A stretch of 21,244 nt of DNA, taken from contig JADMKR010000155.1 of assembly GCA_015478765.1 (NCBI GenBank), forward strand, positions 1 through 21,244. The letters are read 5' to 3'. The position numbers and the translations under genes were made by a program. The notes below the pieces were generated by a model that was given only the letters and a program-made list of their open reading frames with translations, had not been told where the DNA came from and searched no databases. Of the stretch, positions 7,892 through 14,826 are shown one piece after another (the first letter of the stretch is position 1; every line of letters begins with the position of its first letter). Source of the DNA: Flavobacterium sp. GTDB taxonomy: Bacteria > Bacteroidota > Bacteroidia > Flavobacteriales > Flavobacteriaceae.

Positions 7892-8815
7892 ATGATGGAT
7901 TTCTTACGATTGATACGATATCAAAATCTTTTGATGCTGGCTTTTATGCAATTGCTGTTTCGGTACGGATTTCTTGAATTTCAGGCGATACCGTTGGCCT
8001 TGAACCACTGGGAGTTTGCATTGTTGGTTTTGTCGACAGTGTGCATTGCCGCCGGCGGCTATATTATAAACAATGTGTTCGACATCGGCACAGATCATAT
8101 CAACAAACCGGCACAGGTGATTGTAAACTCGCGGATCTCCGAAGCCACCGCCTACAATTATTACGTTGCTTTCAATGTAATTGGCGTCGGGATCGGGTTT
8201 TATCTGTCGAATGTCATAGGGTCGCCCAATTTTGCAATATTATTTGTGGCGATTGCGGCAACCTTATATTTATATGCATCGACCTTCAAAAAATATTTGC
8301 TGGTCGGGAATATTATTGTGGCGGTGTTGCTTTCGCTTAGTGTCTTGATTGTGGGAATTTTCGTTTTATATCCGAATATTACCGGTGATAATCGAGCGAC
8401 AATGGGCACAATTTTTCAGGTTTTAATTGATTACGCCATCTTTGCATTTATGATCAATTTCATTCGCGAAATTGTTAAAGATCTCGAAGATGTCAATGGT
8501 GATTACAATCAGGGAATGCAAACCCTCCCCATAGTTTTGGGCGTTTCCCGGACAGTGAATATTGTTTTCGTTTTAAGTTTGATACCAATCGGATTGCTAT
8601 TATACTACATCTATACTTATCTGTTCAATTTAGTATACGCAACCGTCTTCGGACTGATATTGATTGTCGCGCCGATGATTTATTTCACAATAAAAATTCA
8701 CGGCGCCAGCACCAAAAAAACCTTCGCCCATCTTAGCGCCGTGTTAAAGTGGATAATGCTGTTTGGCATTTTGTCTATCTTGGTCATTTCACTGAATATC
8801 CTCCACAATGCTTAA
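7892..8815 (+). CDS. UbiA-family prenyltransferase, geranylgeranylglycerol-phosphate synthase-like
   Basis: Integral membrane prenyltransferase of 307 residues with about eight or nine hydrophobic helices. The first aspartate-rich, magnesium-diphosphate-binding motif is NNVFDIGTDHINKP (N60/N61, D64, D68). The second is KDLEDVNGDYNQGMQTLP. It resembles proteins annotated in Flavobacteria as geranylgeranylglycerol-phosphate geranylgeranyltransferase. The real acceptor is not determinable from sequence and could be another polar lipid or a quinone head group. The first possible initiator is a TTG at 7889, followed by ATG at 7892 and 7895. I take 7892, though 7895 is equally possible. It follows kdsC by 21 nt and overlaps maf by 8 nt. 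Confidence 0.85.
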   Translation: MMDFLRLIRYQNLLMLAFMQLLFRYGFLEFQAIPLALNHWEFALLVLSTVCIAAGGYIINNVFDIGTDHINKPAQVIVNSRISEATAYNYYVAFNVIGVGIGFYLSNVIGSPNFAILFVAIAATLYLYASTFKKYLLVGNIIVAVLLSLSVLIVGIFVLYPNITGDNRATMGTIFQVLIDYAIFAFMINFIREIVKDLEDVNGDYNQGMQTLPIVLGVSRTVNIVFVLSLIPIGLLLYYIYTYLFNLVYATVFGLILIVAPMIYFTIKIHGASTKKTFAHLSAVLKWIMLFGILSILVISLNILHNA

Positions 8816-9398
8816 AGATATACTTCGCGATAAACGATTGCTGTTGGCATCTGCCTCGCCGCGACGACAAAACTTTCTACGGGACCTGGGACTCACTTTT
8901 GAAATCTGCCCGATCGATATCGAAGAAATATATCCGCCCGAACTCCAGGCTGAGCAGATTACCGATTATCTGGCAGAACTGAAAGCAAATGCATTTGAAG
9001 GAAAACTCGCCGCAAATGATATATTAATCACCAGCGATACTATTGTTTGGCATGAAGACACGGCGCTCGGGAAGCCGCGTAACTATGATGATGCTTTCGA
9101 AATGTTGACCAGATTGGCGCGTTCGACTCACAATGTAATAACGTCGGTTTGTTTGAAGTCGGCCGAAAAGCAATTGCTTTTTCACGACGTGACCCGCGTT
9201 ACTTTTGGCCAGCTCGACCAGGACGGCATCCACTATTATCTAAAAGAATATGAACCCTTCGACAAGGCAGGAGCCTACGGAATCCAGGATTGGATCGGGT
9301 TGGTAGCAATCAGTAAGATAGAAGGTTCTTACACTAATGTGGTGGGTTTGCCCACCGAGAAGTTTTACAACTGTCTTTCTAATTTCGTTAAATCATAA
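8808..9398 (+). CDS. maf: Maf nucleotide pyrophosphatase (dTTP/UTP type)
   Basis: House-cleaning nucleoside triphosphate pyrophosphatase of 196 residues, usual for Maf. Motifs in order are LLLASASPRRQNFL (residues 11-24, phosphate-binding loop), ITSDTIVW with the catalytic aspartate, GKPRNYDDAFEML, and the C-terminal YEPFDKAGAYGIQDWIG followed by IEGSYTNVVGLP. The last two motifs match the YhdE-type subgroup acting on dTTP and UTP rather than the m7GTP-type YceF subgroup. It starts 8 nt inside the UbiA gene and ends 3 nt before the MscS gene, so it is translationally embedded in the run. Confidence 0.93.
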   Translation: MLKDILRDKRLLLASASPRRQNFLRDLGLTFEICPIDIEEIYPPELQAEQITDYLAELKANAFEGKLAANDILITSDTIVWHEDTALGKPRNYDDAFEMLTRLARSTHNVITSVCLKSAEKQLLFHDVTRVTFGQLDQDGIHYYLKEYEPFDKAGAYGIQDWIGLVAISKIEGSYTNVVGLPTEKFYNCLSNFVKS

Positions 9399-9401
9399 TG
9401 C

Positions 9402-9935
9402 ATGTCTTTTTTCACTGAATATTCCGTCCAACTTACAAGCAGCGCATTGTTGTTTGCCGTTATTTTATTATCGCAAACAATCATCAGCAAATTGGTTCGC
9501 CGTTACGCGCGATTGAGTCACATATTGGAGTCGCGTACAAATCTTGTTGTGAAATACATCAGCATATTATTCTGGATCATAGCAATAGTTGGCCTGATTG
9601 TAATTTGGGGTGTGAAGACCGAAAATATTATTACCACACTGTCGGCTGTAATTACAGTAATTGGTGTTGCGTTCTTTGCATCCTGGTCGATTCTCAGTAA
9701 TGTAACGGCGGGTATAATACTGCTATTTTCGTTTCCATTTAAGATTGGTGATGTAATCCGTTTGCACGATAAAGATTTTCCTATTGAAGCAGAAATCATC
9801 GACATACGTGCATTTCATGTTTTACTGCGTACAACTGAGGGTGAGCTAATATCCTACCCCAACAACATTCTACTCCAAAAGGGGGTCTCTATTTTAGGAA
9901 AGTTCCCCACATCCGATATTGAGTTTACCGATTAG
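9402..9935 (+). CDS. Short MscS-family mechanosensitive channel
   Basis: Small-conductance mechanosensitive channel homologue in the cytoplasmic membrane. The 177 residues give three hydrophobic helices (about 8-28, 50-70, 76-110). The last runs into the MscS pore and hinge signature FASWSILSNVTAGIILLFSFPFKIGDVI, followed by the beta domain (IIDIRAFHVLLRTTEGELISYPNN). It ends soon after that, so the C-terminal alpha/beta cage domain of E. coli MscS (286 residues) is absent. Short forms like this occur in Bacteroidota, so I read it as intact. The ATG at 9402 gives the typical MSFFTEY start. Confidence 0.9.
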   Translation: MSFFTEYSVQLTSSALLFAVILLSQTIISKLVRRYARLSHILESRTNLVVKYISILFWIIAIVGLIVIWGVKTENIITTLSAVITVIGVAFFASWSILSNVTAGIILLFSFPFKIGDVIRLHDKDFPIEAEIIDIRAFHVLLRTTEGELISYPNNILLQKGVSILGKFPTSDIEFTD

Positions 9936-9938
9936 CAC

Positions 9939-10003
9939 TGTGAATTTTGTAAGGTTTTAACAGTTACTTGTAACAACTTTGGGTTGAATTATAGGCAATT
10001 TTG
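9939..10003 (+). promoter_or_regulatory. Promoter with upstream element before the AI-2E/mla genes
   Basis: Three elements in order: TGTGAATTTTGTAA (9939-9952), TGTAACAA (9969-9976, within the dyad GTTAC-TT-GTAAC at 9963-9974), and the -7-like CAATTTTG (9996-10003). The first two are 30 nt apart start to start, the same as at 16663/16693 and 17093/17123. Transcription would begin near 10009, leaving a leader of about 50 nt. Confidence 0.5.
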
Positions 10004-10060
10004 GTGTCTGCGTAATCCGCTGACATTATTAGAGTACCTTTCCAATCTTGCTACGTCTTT

Positions 10061-11241
10061 ATGAACGAAACATTACCCTTACCTTTTTACGCGCGTTTGG
10101 CGCTTTCACTTATCAGTATAATTGCAATATTTGTAATATTCTATTATGCCCAAAGCATACTTATCCCTATTTTGATCGCCTTATTGTTTGCGATTCTTCT
10201 TCGGCCGGTGGGAGGTTTCCTTGAAGCCAAATTACGGCTGCCCCACGTTATCGCCACTCTTTGTTCGGTACTTTTGATGGTATTGGTGGTCGCCGGAATA
10301 TTTACATTCATTTCCTTTCAGGTTGCGGAAATGGCCAATGATTGGGGTAAAATAAAGTCGAATTTTATGATACATCTGGCCGATGTGCAACAGATGATCA
10401 GGGAACGTTTCGACCTTTCGGAAGTTGAGCAGAAAAACATTATAGATGACGCCACGAAAGATTCGATGGGCAATAACAGTTTGTTGGGAACTACCCTATT
10501 ATCATTTACCGATATCTTAGTGAATTTGTTGCTGATTCCGATTTACACCTTTCTGTTCCTTTTGTACCGAACGCATTTTATGAAGTTCCTTGCCAAATTG
10601 GTCACTTCAGAAAACCACGATGTTTTGCACGATATCATGTGCAAAGTAAAGGTTTCGGTCCAAAGTTACATCGTAGGTTTGCTTATACAATGGTTACGGT
10701 GTCGGTGATGACTACAGTTGGTTTTATGATTGTCGGACTTGAATATGCTATCCTCTTAGGAGTGATCACAGGAATTCTCAACCTGATTCCCTATATCGGA
10801 ATTTTAACCGCCGGAATTATCAGCATAATTGCATCGTTGACAGCAACGCCCGATATTTCGATTGTGTTGGGTGTCATCATAGTTATAGCGCTTACGCAAC
10901 TTATTGATAATAATCTGTTGGTACCGATGATCGTCAGTTCCAAAGTGCAGATAAATGCGTTCGTTTCCATCGTAGGCATCATCATTGGCGGAGCGGTTGC
11001 CGGCGTCGCCGGGATGTTCCTTGCCATACCAACAATCGCTATCTTAAAGGTTATCTTCGACCGCGTTGGGCCACTGAAACCGTGGGGATATCTTATGAGC
11101 GATGACCTGCCCAAGATTTACCGCTGGGGTAAAATCAAACTTCCTTTGTACGGTTACGAGAATACGACCGATACGGTAAATGTAGACAACGAACCACAAG
11201 TCAGCATCTTTACCGAAACCACCACCAAACCTGAGTCATAA
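10061..11241 (+). pseudogene. AI-2E family transporter, frameshifted at about 10690
   Basis: Polytopic membrane protein of the AI-2E/PerM family (TqsA-like exporters, some sodium/proton or organic-ion antiporters). The first frame from ATG 10061 gives four helices and a soluble segment, reaching KVSVQSYIVGLLIQ before stopping at 10708. The family sequence resumes in the -1 frame from the ATG at 10690 (MVTVSVMTTVGFMIVGLEYAILLG, then NLIPYIG and AVAGVAGMFLAIPTIAI) to the stop at 11241. Joining 10061-10690 to 10690-11241 gives about 393 residues, normal for the family. The simplest explanation is one lost A in the CAA-ATG junction. No slippery heptamer is present. It could be a sequencing error, a real mutation, or two polypeptides. 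The mlaE gene starts 13 nt downstream. Confidence 0.85.
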
Positions 11242-11254
11242 CCGGCCGCTTACC

Positions 11255-12094
11255 ATGAAAAATCTCACTCAGGCAGTAAAAGCAAAAAGCTATGCTGCCA
11301 AAAAGTCGGCTTCACTCGCCGACGCGACTCTCGGAAAGACGGCACTCGCAAAAAAATTTCTTATCAATGTCGCCGAGGTATCGCTGTTTTTGGCGCGCGT
11401 CTTTCGGGAAACCTTTTCGCGTGGCTTCGAATTTCGCGAATTTCTAAAACAATGTTTCCAGATCGGAAATAAGTCCCTGGCGTTGATTTCCATTACGGGC
11501 ATCATTATCGGATTGGTATTGACAATCCAATCAAGGCCTGTGCTGGTCGATTTTGGCGCAGAATCGATGCTGCCGGGAATGGTGGCCATCTCCATCATTC
11601 GCGAAATGGGACCTGTGATCACGGCTTTAATCTGCGCAGGTAAAATCGGTTCAGGCATGGGAGCCGAACTTGGTTCGATGCGTGTCACCGAACAGATTGA
11701 CGCCATGGAAGTATCGTCTACCAATCCGTTTAAATTCCTGATCGTGCCGCGCGTTTTTGCCGCTACATTGATGATACCTATTTTGACTTTATATGCCGAT
11801 GCCCTGGGAATTTTAGGAAGTTGGGTAGGCGCTAATATAAAAGGTGATGTAAGTTTTGTGCTTTTCATTTCGCAGGCATTCTCTTCAGTCGGTTTCTCCG
11901 ATTTATTTCCGGCCATAATTAAAACCTTTTTCTTCGGGCTGGTGATCGGTTTAGTTGGCTGCTATAAAGGTTTTAACGCGGGGCGTGGAACTGAGAGCGT
12001 GGGTGTTGCGGCAAATTCGGCTGTGGTCATGGCGTCGTTACTGGTCATTATCGTCGATCTTGTGGCGGTACAAATAACTGATTTGTTGCGCTAA
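11255..12094 (+). CDS. mlaE: MlaE-type phospholipid ABC permease
   Basis: Inner-membrane permease of the MCE/Mla system, which moves phospholipids between the inner membrane and the outer membrane. The 279 residues have a soluble basic N-terminus of about 70 residues, then five or six helices. Family segments include ISITGIIIGLVLTIQ, MVAISIIREMGPVITALICAGKIGSGMGAELGSMRVTEQIDAMEV (the coupling-helix region) and IPRVFAATLMIP-like IVPRVFAATLMIP. Its stop TAA overlaps the ATG of mlaF by one base (TAATG), so the two are translationally coupled. Plant TGD1 and actinobacterial YrbE share the fold, but the ATPase and MCE neighbours make Mla the natural name. Confidence 0.93.
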   Translation: MKNLTQAVKAKSYAAKKSASLADATLGKTALAKKFLINVAEVSLFLARVFRETFSRGFEFREFLKQCFQIGNKSLALISITGIIIGLVLTIQSRPVLVDFGAESMLPGMVAISIIREMGPVITALICAGKIGSGMGAELGSMRVTEQIDAMEVSSTNPFKFLIVPRVFAATLMIPILTLYADALGILGSWVGANIKGDVSFVLFISQAFSSVGFSDLFPAIIKTFFFGLVIGLVGCYKGFNAGRGTESVGVAANSAVVMASLLVIIVDLVAVQITDLLR

Positions 12095-12840
12095 TGGAAA
12101 ATACGAACGAAATAGCAATTGAAATCACCGGTTTGCACAAGCAATTTGGTGGTACTCCCATCCTGAAAGGCTTGTCGTTAACATTAAAGCGCGGCGAAAA
12201 TCTGGTGGTATTGGGCAAATCGGGAACAGGGAAATCGGTTCTGATAAAATGCATTGTACGATTGCTGGATCCTGATTCCGGCGCGATGACGGTTTTGGGT
12301 CAGGATATCGTTGGAAGCAATGAGAAAGAGTTGAACGAAATCAGAAAACGAATCGGATTTCTATTCCAAAGTGGCGCACTGTACGACTCAATGACGGTGC
12401 GGGAGAATCTCGAGTTCCCTCTTCGACGTATTAAAAGAGACCTTTCGAAAGAGGAAATAAATGCGAAAATTGTGGAGGTGCTGGAAAACGTTGGCCTTCC
12501 GGATGCAATCGACAAAATGCCGTCGGAGTTGTCAGGCGGAATGCGAAAACGAATCAGCCTTGCCCGCACAATAATCGTAGACCCGGAAATTATGCTTTAT
12601 GATGAGCCGACAACAGGCTTAGATCCTGTCACCTCGCAGGAAATAAGTGTTTTAATCAATGAAATTCAGAAAAAATACCAAACCGCGTCCATCATCATTA
12701 CCCACGATATCGAGTGCGCGCGCACGGTAGCCGACAGGTTTGTGATGCTGAAAGATGGCGAGGTCTATTTAGATGGCAGCCTTAACGATTTTGAGACTTC
12801 CACCGATCCATTTATCAGTGCATTCTTTAACCAGAAATAA
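12094..12840 (+). CDS. mlaF: MlaF-type ABC ATPase
   Basis: Cytosolic ATPase subunit powering the MlaE permease. The 248 residues show every ABC motif: Walker A GKSGTGKS (41-48), Q-loop at FLFQSGALYDSMTV, signature LSGGMRKR, Walker B IMLYDEPTTGLDP, and the switch histidine in IIITHDIECAR. SGALYDSMTV and LSGGMRKR (rather than LSGGQ) are characteristic of MlaF/Ttg2A. It overlaps mlaE by 1 nt and precedes mlaD by 8 nt. Confidence 0.95.
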   Translation: MENTNEIAIEITGLHKQFGGTPILKGLSLTLKRGENLVVLGKSGTGKSVLIKCIVRLLDPDSGAMTVLGQDIVGSNEKELNEIRKRIGFLFQSGALYDSMTVRENLEFPLRRIKRDLSKEEINAKIVEVLENVGLPDAIDKMPSELSGGMRKRISLARTIIVDPEIMLYDEPTTGLDPVTSQEISVLINEIQKKYQTASIIITHDIECARTVADRFVMLKDGEVYLDGSLNDFETSTDPFISAFFNQK

Positions 12841-12848
12841 AAAATATC

Positions 12849-13601
12849 ATGAATATTAACTCTACAACTTTTAAAGTGCGTCTCGGATTGTTCATCACCG
12901 TTGGTATCGCACTGTTCATACTGGCAATTTTTGTAATCGGAAAACAAAAAAATCTTTTTAATCCCGTATTTACGGTTTCGACACAATTTCAGAATGTCAG
13001 CGGGCTCCAGGTGGGCAACTCGGTTCGTTTTTCGGGCATCAACATCGGAACAGTCGACAATATCAGGATTATCAATGACAGCACCGTTCGGGTGGATATG
13101 CAAATTAAAAAGGATGTCCACAAATTCATAAAAACCGATGCTCGTGCTATTATAGGATCTGAAGGCATAATTGGCGACAAGCTTGTAATAATCTCCAATG
13201 GTGGCGTGAGCAATAAACTGATTGCCGATCGACAGTTGATCCCGTCGGATGAGCCTGTAGAAACCGATGCCATCATAGCCAGTTTGCAGATAACTGCGGA
13301 TAACGCCGCAATGGCATCTGATGAACTCAACGAAATTCTTTTTAAAATCAACAATGGCGACGGTACATTGGGTCGATTGTTAAACGATGAAAGTATTGCC
13401 AACAATATCGATCAAACGATAAGCAATTTAAAAAGCAGTACCAAAGGCCTCGACGAAAACATGGAAGCTGCTAAAAGCAACTTTTTGTTGCGAGGATATT
13501 TTAAAAAGAAGGAGCGTGCAGAAGCAAAGAAGAAAAAGGAAGCTGAGAAAAAGCTGAAAGCTTTAGAGGAAGAAAAACGCAAACAAGAAGCGGAAAAATA
13601 A
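12849..13601 (+). CDS. mlaD: MlaD-type MCE domain protein
   Basis: Membrane-anchored lipid-binding subunit. One N-terminal helix (about residues 12-31) is followed by one MCE domain (FTVSTQFQNVSGLQVGNSVRFSGINIGTVDNI through IGDKLVIISNGG), which in relatives forms a hexameric lipid pore. A helical region with INNGDGTLGRLLNDESIANNID follows. The last 40 residues are a highly charged Lys/Glu/Ala stretch predicted to be coiled coil. At 250 residues it is longer than E. coli MlaD (183), as is common in Bacteroidota. Separate mlaB or mlaC genes are not adjacent. Confidence 0.93.
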   Translation: MNINSTTFKVRLGLFITVGIALFILAIFVIGKQKNLFNPVFTVSTQFQNVSGLQVGNSVRFSGINIGTVDNIRIINDSTVRVDMQIKKDVHKFIKTDARAIIGSEGIIGDKLVIISNGGVSNKLIADRQLIPSDEPVETDAIIASLQITADNAAMASDELNEILFKINNGDGTLGRLLNDESIANNIDQTISNLKSSTKGLDENMEAAKSNFLLRGYFKKKERAEAKKKKEAEKKLKALEEEKRKQEAEK

Positions 13602-13639
13602 GTGCAGAGTACAAATAATACAACAATTTCGCATAGTTT

Positions 13640-13674
13640 TATAACGAGTAATAATGAGTCAAACGCCATCTTTG
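13640..13674 (+). promoter_or_regulatory. Probable promoter of the YtxH operon
   Basis: TATAACGA (13640-13647) and the -7-like CATCTTTG (13667-13674) are separated by 19 nt. A degenerate copy of the upstream element (TACAAATAATACAA, 13610-13623) lies at the same 30-nt offset seen at other loci, but matches only 9 of 14 positions of the degenerate consensus. No terminator is seen between mlaD and this gene, so read-through is possible. Confidence 0.45.
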
Positions 13675-13712
13675 TAAATGGTAGATTGAAAAAGAATATT
13701 TAAATTCAAATT

Positions 13713-13997
13713 ATGAAGCCAGACCAAAAAGTTTTATTTTGTTTTCTTGCAGGAGCAGCACTGGGGACAGTAGCTGCTATTCTTTTGGCACCGGATAAAG
13801 GAAAGACGACCCGATCCAATATCGTTGGGCGCACCGGCAATTTCCTTTCCGATTTTAAAGAAAAGTACAATAAAGCCATAGACGATCTGACTTCCAAGTT
13901 GGATTCTGTTGCATATGACCCTGAAATGGACTCCGATGAATCCATTCCTTCATTTAATGGGAATGCAACTTCTACCGACGGACATTTCCAAAACTAA
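13713..13997 (+). CDS. YtxH domain-containing protein
   Basis: Small 94-residue protein with one N-terminal hydrophobic, glycine- and alanine-rich segment (VLFCFLAGAALGTVAAILLAP, residues 6-26) followed by DKGKTTRS, the hallmark of YtxH proteins. A charged helical region with NFLSDFKEKYNKAIDDLTSKLDSV follows. YtxH proteins are often part of general stress responses; their biochemical role is unknown. It is the first of three closely packed genes, 4 nt before the holin-like gene. Confidence 0.85.
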   Translation: MKPDQKVLFCFLAGAALGTVAAILLAPDKGKTTRSNIVGRTGNFLSDFKEKYNKAIDDLTSKLDSVAYDPEMDSDESIPSFNGNATSTDGHFQN

Positions 13998-14001
13998 TCT
14001 A

Positions 14002-14376
14002 ATGAGCATGAAAGAAAAGATAGCCATCGTTGAAACCTTAATCGAAAGAGCCGAAGATTATGCAAAAACCTCTTACGAGCTTTATAAATTAAAAGCCATT
14101 GAGAAGGGTTCATCGATTGTTTCGCTCTTGATTGCCTCCGTTGTTTTTTATGTTGTGTTCCTACTGTTTATGATAATTCTATCGATTGGATTTTCGCTTT
14201 ATCTAGGGAAAATCTTTGGCGAGGTCCATTACGGATTTATGGCGGTAGCGGGGTTTTACTTGTTGGTGATGATTATATTGATCGTTTTCCGCAAGCAGTT
14301 GCTGTTGGACGTATTCGCCAATTTACTGATTAATTCAATTTTTAAGGAAGAAGACCATGCAAGTAATAAAGGATAA
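14002..14376 (+). CDS. Phage holin superfamily-like membrane protein (PF07332 type)
   Basis: Membrane protein of 124 residues. An amphipathic N-terminal helix (MKEKIAIVETLIERAEDYAK and on) is followed by two hydrophobic segments (about residues 39-65 and 78-97) and a charged tail. This is the layout of the chromosomal Phage_holin_3_6 family, which despite its name is common beside YtxH genes in Bacteroidota and is not evidence of a prophage. The frame is open upstream to 13909, but that part overlaps YtxH. I start at ATG 14002 (14008 also possible). It overlaps the next gene by 20 nt. Confidence 0.78.
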   Translation: MSMKEKIAIVETLIERAEDYAKTSYELYKLKAIEKGSSIVSLLIASVVFYVVFLLFMIILSIGFSLYLGKIFGEVHYGFMAVAGFYLLVMIILIVFRKQLLLDVFANLLINSIFKEEDHASNKG

Positions 14377-14740
14377 AAACTCACTTTCAGGCGCAATAAG
14401 ACAACTGGAAAGTCGCAGGGTTTCCCAAGCCGACGCGTTGCGCGAGCAGTGGGATCTTACGCAAACCAATTTGAATCCGATGACGATTGTAAAAGACGAA
14501 TTGCGGGAAACCATTACGTCTCCTAATTTTGGCATGAAGGTCGCCAAAGGTCTTTTCAGCGTTGTTTCAGGTTATTTTACCAAACGTTTGATTGTCGGCT
14601 CGTCAGGGTCAGCATTTAAGAAAGCTTTAGGTACCATCGCTCAAACCGGAGCAACAGGGGTTTTGTTAAAAAATACTGACCAACTTACCCAAAAGGGTGC
14701 TTCCGCCCTTTCCTCGTTTCTCAAAAAATTAAAGATTTAA
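14357..14740 (+). CDS. Conserved-looking hypothetical protein, third gene of the YtxH operon
   Basis: I do not recognise a named family. The 127 residues start with a charged helical region (LSGAIRQLESRRVSQADALREQWDLTQTNLNP). A more hydrophobic middle follows with glycine and serine (MKVAKGLFSVVSGYFTKRLIVGSSGSAFKKALGTIAQTGATG), then a basic C-terminus. No signal peptide or clear membrane helix is visible. A purine-rich AAGGAAGAAG lies just before the ATG, inside the preceding gene. The 20-nt overlap with the holin-like gene argues that the three products work together at the membrane. Confidence 0.75.
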   Translation: MQVIKDKNSLSGAIRQLESRRVSQADALREQWDLTQTNLNPMTIVKDELRETITSPNFGMKVAKGLFSVVSGYFTKRLIVGSSGSAFKKALGTIAQTGATGVLLKNTDQLTQKGASALSSFLKKLKI

Positions 14741-14785
14741 AAGCATCCTTATTTCTAAGCCGAATGAATTTTCGTACTTAATGTT

Positions 14786-14793
14786 TATTTTTG
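14786..14793 (+). promoter_or_regulatory. -7 box of the POTRA/barrel gene
   Basis: TATTTTTG fits TAnnTTTG exactly and lies 33 nt before the ATG at 14827. A possible TTG initiator at 14791 falls within this box, which is one reason to prefer the later start. No -33 element is evident. Confidence 0.35.
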
Positions 14794-14826
14794 AAAATTA
14801 CTCACGGTTGTATCCTACTGCTACTA

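Noticed and set aside
9936..10060. Small RNA or riboswitch in the 125-nt gap before the AI-2E gene
   Set aside because: No conserved aptamer-like pairing or terminator is seen; the gap is explained by promoter elements.
10685..10695. Programmed -1 frameshifting in the AI-2E gene
   Set aside because: No X-XXY-YYZ slippery heptamer or downstream hairpin is evident at the junction; a one-base deletion explains it better.
11290..11916. 208-codon minus-strand frame
   Set aside because: It is antisense to mlaE, which has all family motifs; the antisense product shows no recognisable domain.
14002..14376. Prophage remnant suggested by a holin-like protein
   Set aside because: No other phage genes, integrase or attachment repeats are present; this holin-superfamily protein is a normal chromosomal partner of YtxH.
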